A program made the position numbers and the translations under genes. A DNA stretch of 64,000 bases from Paenibacillus shirakamiensis (GTDB lineage Bacteria; Bacillota; Bacilli; Paenibacillales; Paenibacillaceae): positions 434,001-498,000 of the forward strand of contig NZ_JAGGLD010000002.1 of assembly GCF_017874255.1 (NCBI RefSeq), given 5' to 3'. Numbering within the stretch: the stretch's first letter is position 1; the number at the start of each line of letters is the position of its first letter. Shown here in pieces: positions 62,557-64,000 of this stretch. The notes below the pieces were generated by a model. The model saw only the letters and a program-made list of their open reading frames with translations, had not been told where the DNA came from and made no database searches.

Positions 62557-63012
62557 TTAGAGACCGAATTCTCCTGGATTGAGACTAAGAACATTACAGA
62601 TATCACGAACAGCGGCTTTTTCTTGATCATCAAAATCTCCGTCTGCTGCACCTACAGCGCAACATACGCCAACAATGACGCGTCCTACGTCTGGTTTTGT
62701 TTTGAATTTCCCAATGACTCGAAGTGCCTCTTGCTTTCCGACCATGACATCAAAATCCATATTTCCAGCATAATGATTAAAACGTTCGATGACTTCACTC
62801 ATATTAAATACATTCAGTTCAGAACTTCTTCCTAAGTAAGCTGCCATTTTTTGTTTTTCTGAAGCATCAATCGTACCATCTGCTACAGATACAACTGCAC
62901 AGCCTGCCACAATAGCTTCCATCAGATCTTTACTCTTGAATTTTTTGACTCCATCTGAAATATTACCTTTTGTTCTTGATAACCAATTCGAGAATGAACC
63001 TAGTGTACCCAT
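62557..63012 (-). CDS. TerB tellurite-resistance protein
   Basis: The 151-residue helical protein has the two TerB metal-binding-type repeats: CAVVSVADGTIDASEKQKMA and CCAVGAADGDFDDQEKAAVR, with acidic D-G-x-x-D/E pairs. TerB is a cytoplasmic partner that links TerD and membrane TerC. The ATG at 63012 has GGAGG eight bases upstream; the TTG at 63027 is inside that site. It lies 31 bases after the vWA gene and is followed by a terminator. Confidence 0.92.
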   Translation of the reverse strand: MGTLGSFSNWLSRTKGNISDGVKKFKSKDLMEAIVAGCAVVSVADGTIDASEKQKMAAYLGRSSELNVFNMSEVIERFNHYAGNMDFDVMVGKQEALRVIGKFKTKPDVGRVIVGVCCAVGAADGDFDDQEKAAVRDICNVLSLNPGEFGL

Positions 63013-63043
63013 ATAACATTCCTCCAACTTTTTATTGTGTGTT

Positions 63044-63805
63044 CTATTTAATGATAGATTTACTTCTAGCTTCTTTCAACCATGCTGGAAACTCAGCTAG
63101 CAAAGAATCATATAACTCCCCATCCGACAAAGTCCCCATATCTCTGACTTGGAAGAAATTAGCGTTATCTATGAATCTACCCTCCATATCGTCCAGTTCC
63201 TTCAAAAATGTAAACTGTTCATCCCCAACACCAACAAATTGAAAGAAAACACCCAGCCTAGAAGCTAGAGTAATAATGTCTTTGGTTTCGGCATAGTCTT
63301 GACAGTTCCCATCTGTTATAAAAATGATATATACCGGTTCTTGGTGCTGATATTTTGAAGTGTCCACTATCCTTTCTGACTTCAACCCCAAAAAACCACT
63401 TTTCTTTGTAGTAAAAGCACCAGGGAAATAGTATTCTACAATTCTACGGATTACACCCGAATATCGAGTGCCACCTTCGAGTTCATATTTCGAATATATT
63501 TCTCGATTTACGAATTCATAAAAGTTCTCCTTCTGAATCTCCCCCACTGTATAGTCTTTGACTCCAAATAGAAATACATCTGCCGCTTGATTATCATCAA
63601 AATTCATGCCCAAAGCTAATGTCTGTTCTGTTACAGCCTGAACTGTGCCTCGTTTATATAAGTTAGTCATCGATGCTGAAATGTCTAGAGCCAGCCCTAC
63701 ACGTGCCGTAACGCCATTTAAGCCTTTTTTGCTTAACGTAATCGTAGCTTTCTTAGATAAATCAATTAGCTTTTCTTCTGCTTTTTTTCGCAGATCAATA
63801 CTCAT
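63044..63805 (-). CDS. Ter-locus vWA protein (TerF-like)
   Basis: The 253-residue soluble vWA protein has MIDAS LALDISASMT (DxSxS), a second acidic-Thr loop in the GGTRYSG region, and FITDGNCQDY. It corresponds to the C-terminal vWA part of TerF, without the TerD domain that TerF often carries. It probably binds TerD-type partners in a metal-dependent way. AAGGAGGG precedes the ATG. First gene of the locus in this window. Confidence 0.88.
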   Translation of the reverse strand: MSIDLRKKAEEKLIDLSKKATITLSKKGLNGVTARVGLALDISASMTNLYKRGTVQAVTEQTLALGMNFDDNQAADVFLFGVKDYTVGEIQKENFYEFVNREIYSKYELEGGTRYSGVIRRIVEYYFPGAFTTKKSGFLGLKSERIVDTSKYQHQEPVYIIFITDGNCQDYAETKDIITLASRLGVFFQFVGVGDEQFTFLKELDDMEGRFIDNANFFQVRDMGTLSDGELYDSLLAEFPAWLKEARSKSIIK

Positions 63806-63839
63806 AGGATCCCTCCTTCAGCAAAGTGAGTTCCTCTAT

Positions 63840-63868
63840 AGTGTATACATATAAGAATAATTTGACAA
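63840..63868 (-). promoter_or_regulatory. Candidate sigma-A promoter of the terF-terB unit
   Basis: On the minus strand TTGTCA (63868-63863), a 17-base spacer, TACACT (63845-63840), 35 bases before the ATG. No gene is seen from here to the window end; a short frame there has no ribosome site. Confidence 0.5.
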
Positions 63869-64000
63869 TTTCTCTTAAAATATTTAATTTTTTTACTAAA
63901 AAAAAAGATATAATGCATGAACGTGTCAATGCGCTATACGTCAAGTTCGGTCTCCTGCAACTAGAACAAGCCCATTCCATTTGATCCTTCTATTTACTCA

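Noticed and set aside
63795..63980. 61-codon minus-strand frame at the right edge
   Set aside because: It overlaps the promoter and ribosome site of the terF-like gene and has no start signal.

Overview
The window looks like chromosome of a Firmicute of the Paenibacillus/Bacillus type. Base composition is moderate, Shine-Dalgarno sites are strong, TTG and GTG starts are frequent, and there is a FabV-type enoyl reductase, a good match to a FapR operator and a B. subtilis-like ter/xpaC-telA stress locus. I see no rRNA, tRNA, CRISPR array, insertion sequence or phage genes. The genus is an inference.

1-19.5 kb: after a partial secreted FN3/carbohydrate-binding-like gene, a 14-kb minus-strand operon (16269 to 1850) encodes two vWA membrane proteins, a large tubulin/FtsZ-like protein, an 811-residue protein of unknown fold, a small beta-rich protein, a zinc-ribbon GTPase and a GAP1-like single-pass membrane protein. 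A divergent three-gene operon (16597-19459) encodes small membrane, zinc-ribbon and TPR-like membrane proteins. Together these look like one trans-envelope NTPase system of unknown function, and this is the best candidate for an undescribed system here. A tandem 28-bp repeat lies inside the long operon.

19.5-38.4 kb: mostly household and accessory genes. They include fabV, an Nfu_N/HEAT pair, an MFS pump, an AraC regulator, two paralogous lipoproteins, an ABC exporter with three permeases, an RlaP-like nucleotidyltransferase, two overlapping WYL regulators, a phosphotransferase and an acyl-CoA synthetase behind a FapR-type operator.

38.4-50.8 kb: a PnkP-Hen1 RNA end-healing, ligation and methylation operon in which the Hen1-like protein carries a substitution in its metal-binding motif. 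This is followed by an Imm26-type immunity pseudogene with one nonsense codon, a membrane protein that may start at ATT, an SDR stress oxidoreductase beside a carboxymuconolactone decarboxylase relic, a TetR-controlled ABC-2/HlyD exporter and several unknown small genes.

50.8-64 kb: a complete tellurite-type (Ter) stress locus, all on the minus strand. TerF-like vWA and TerB come first, then four TerD proteins (one a TerD-TerD fusion) and TerC. A separate operon for a predicted nucleoside-like metabolite follows (CitE-like lyase, PRTase/TRSP, StiP-type PRTase, HAD phosphatase, ATP-grasp), ending in XpaC and TelA. Mapped terminators divide the locus into three transcription units.
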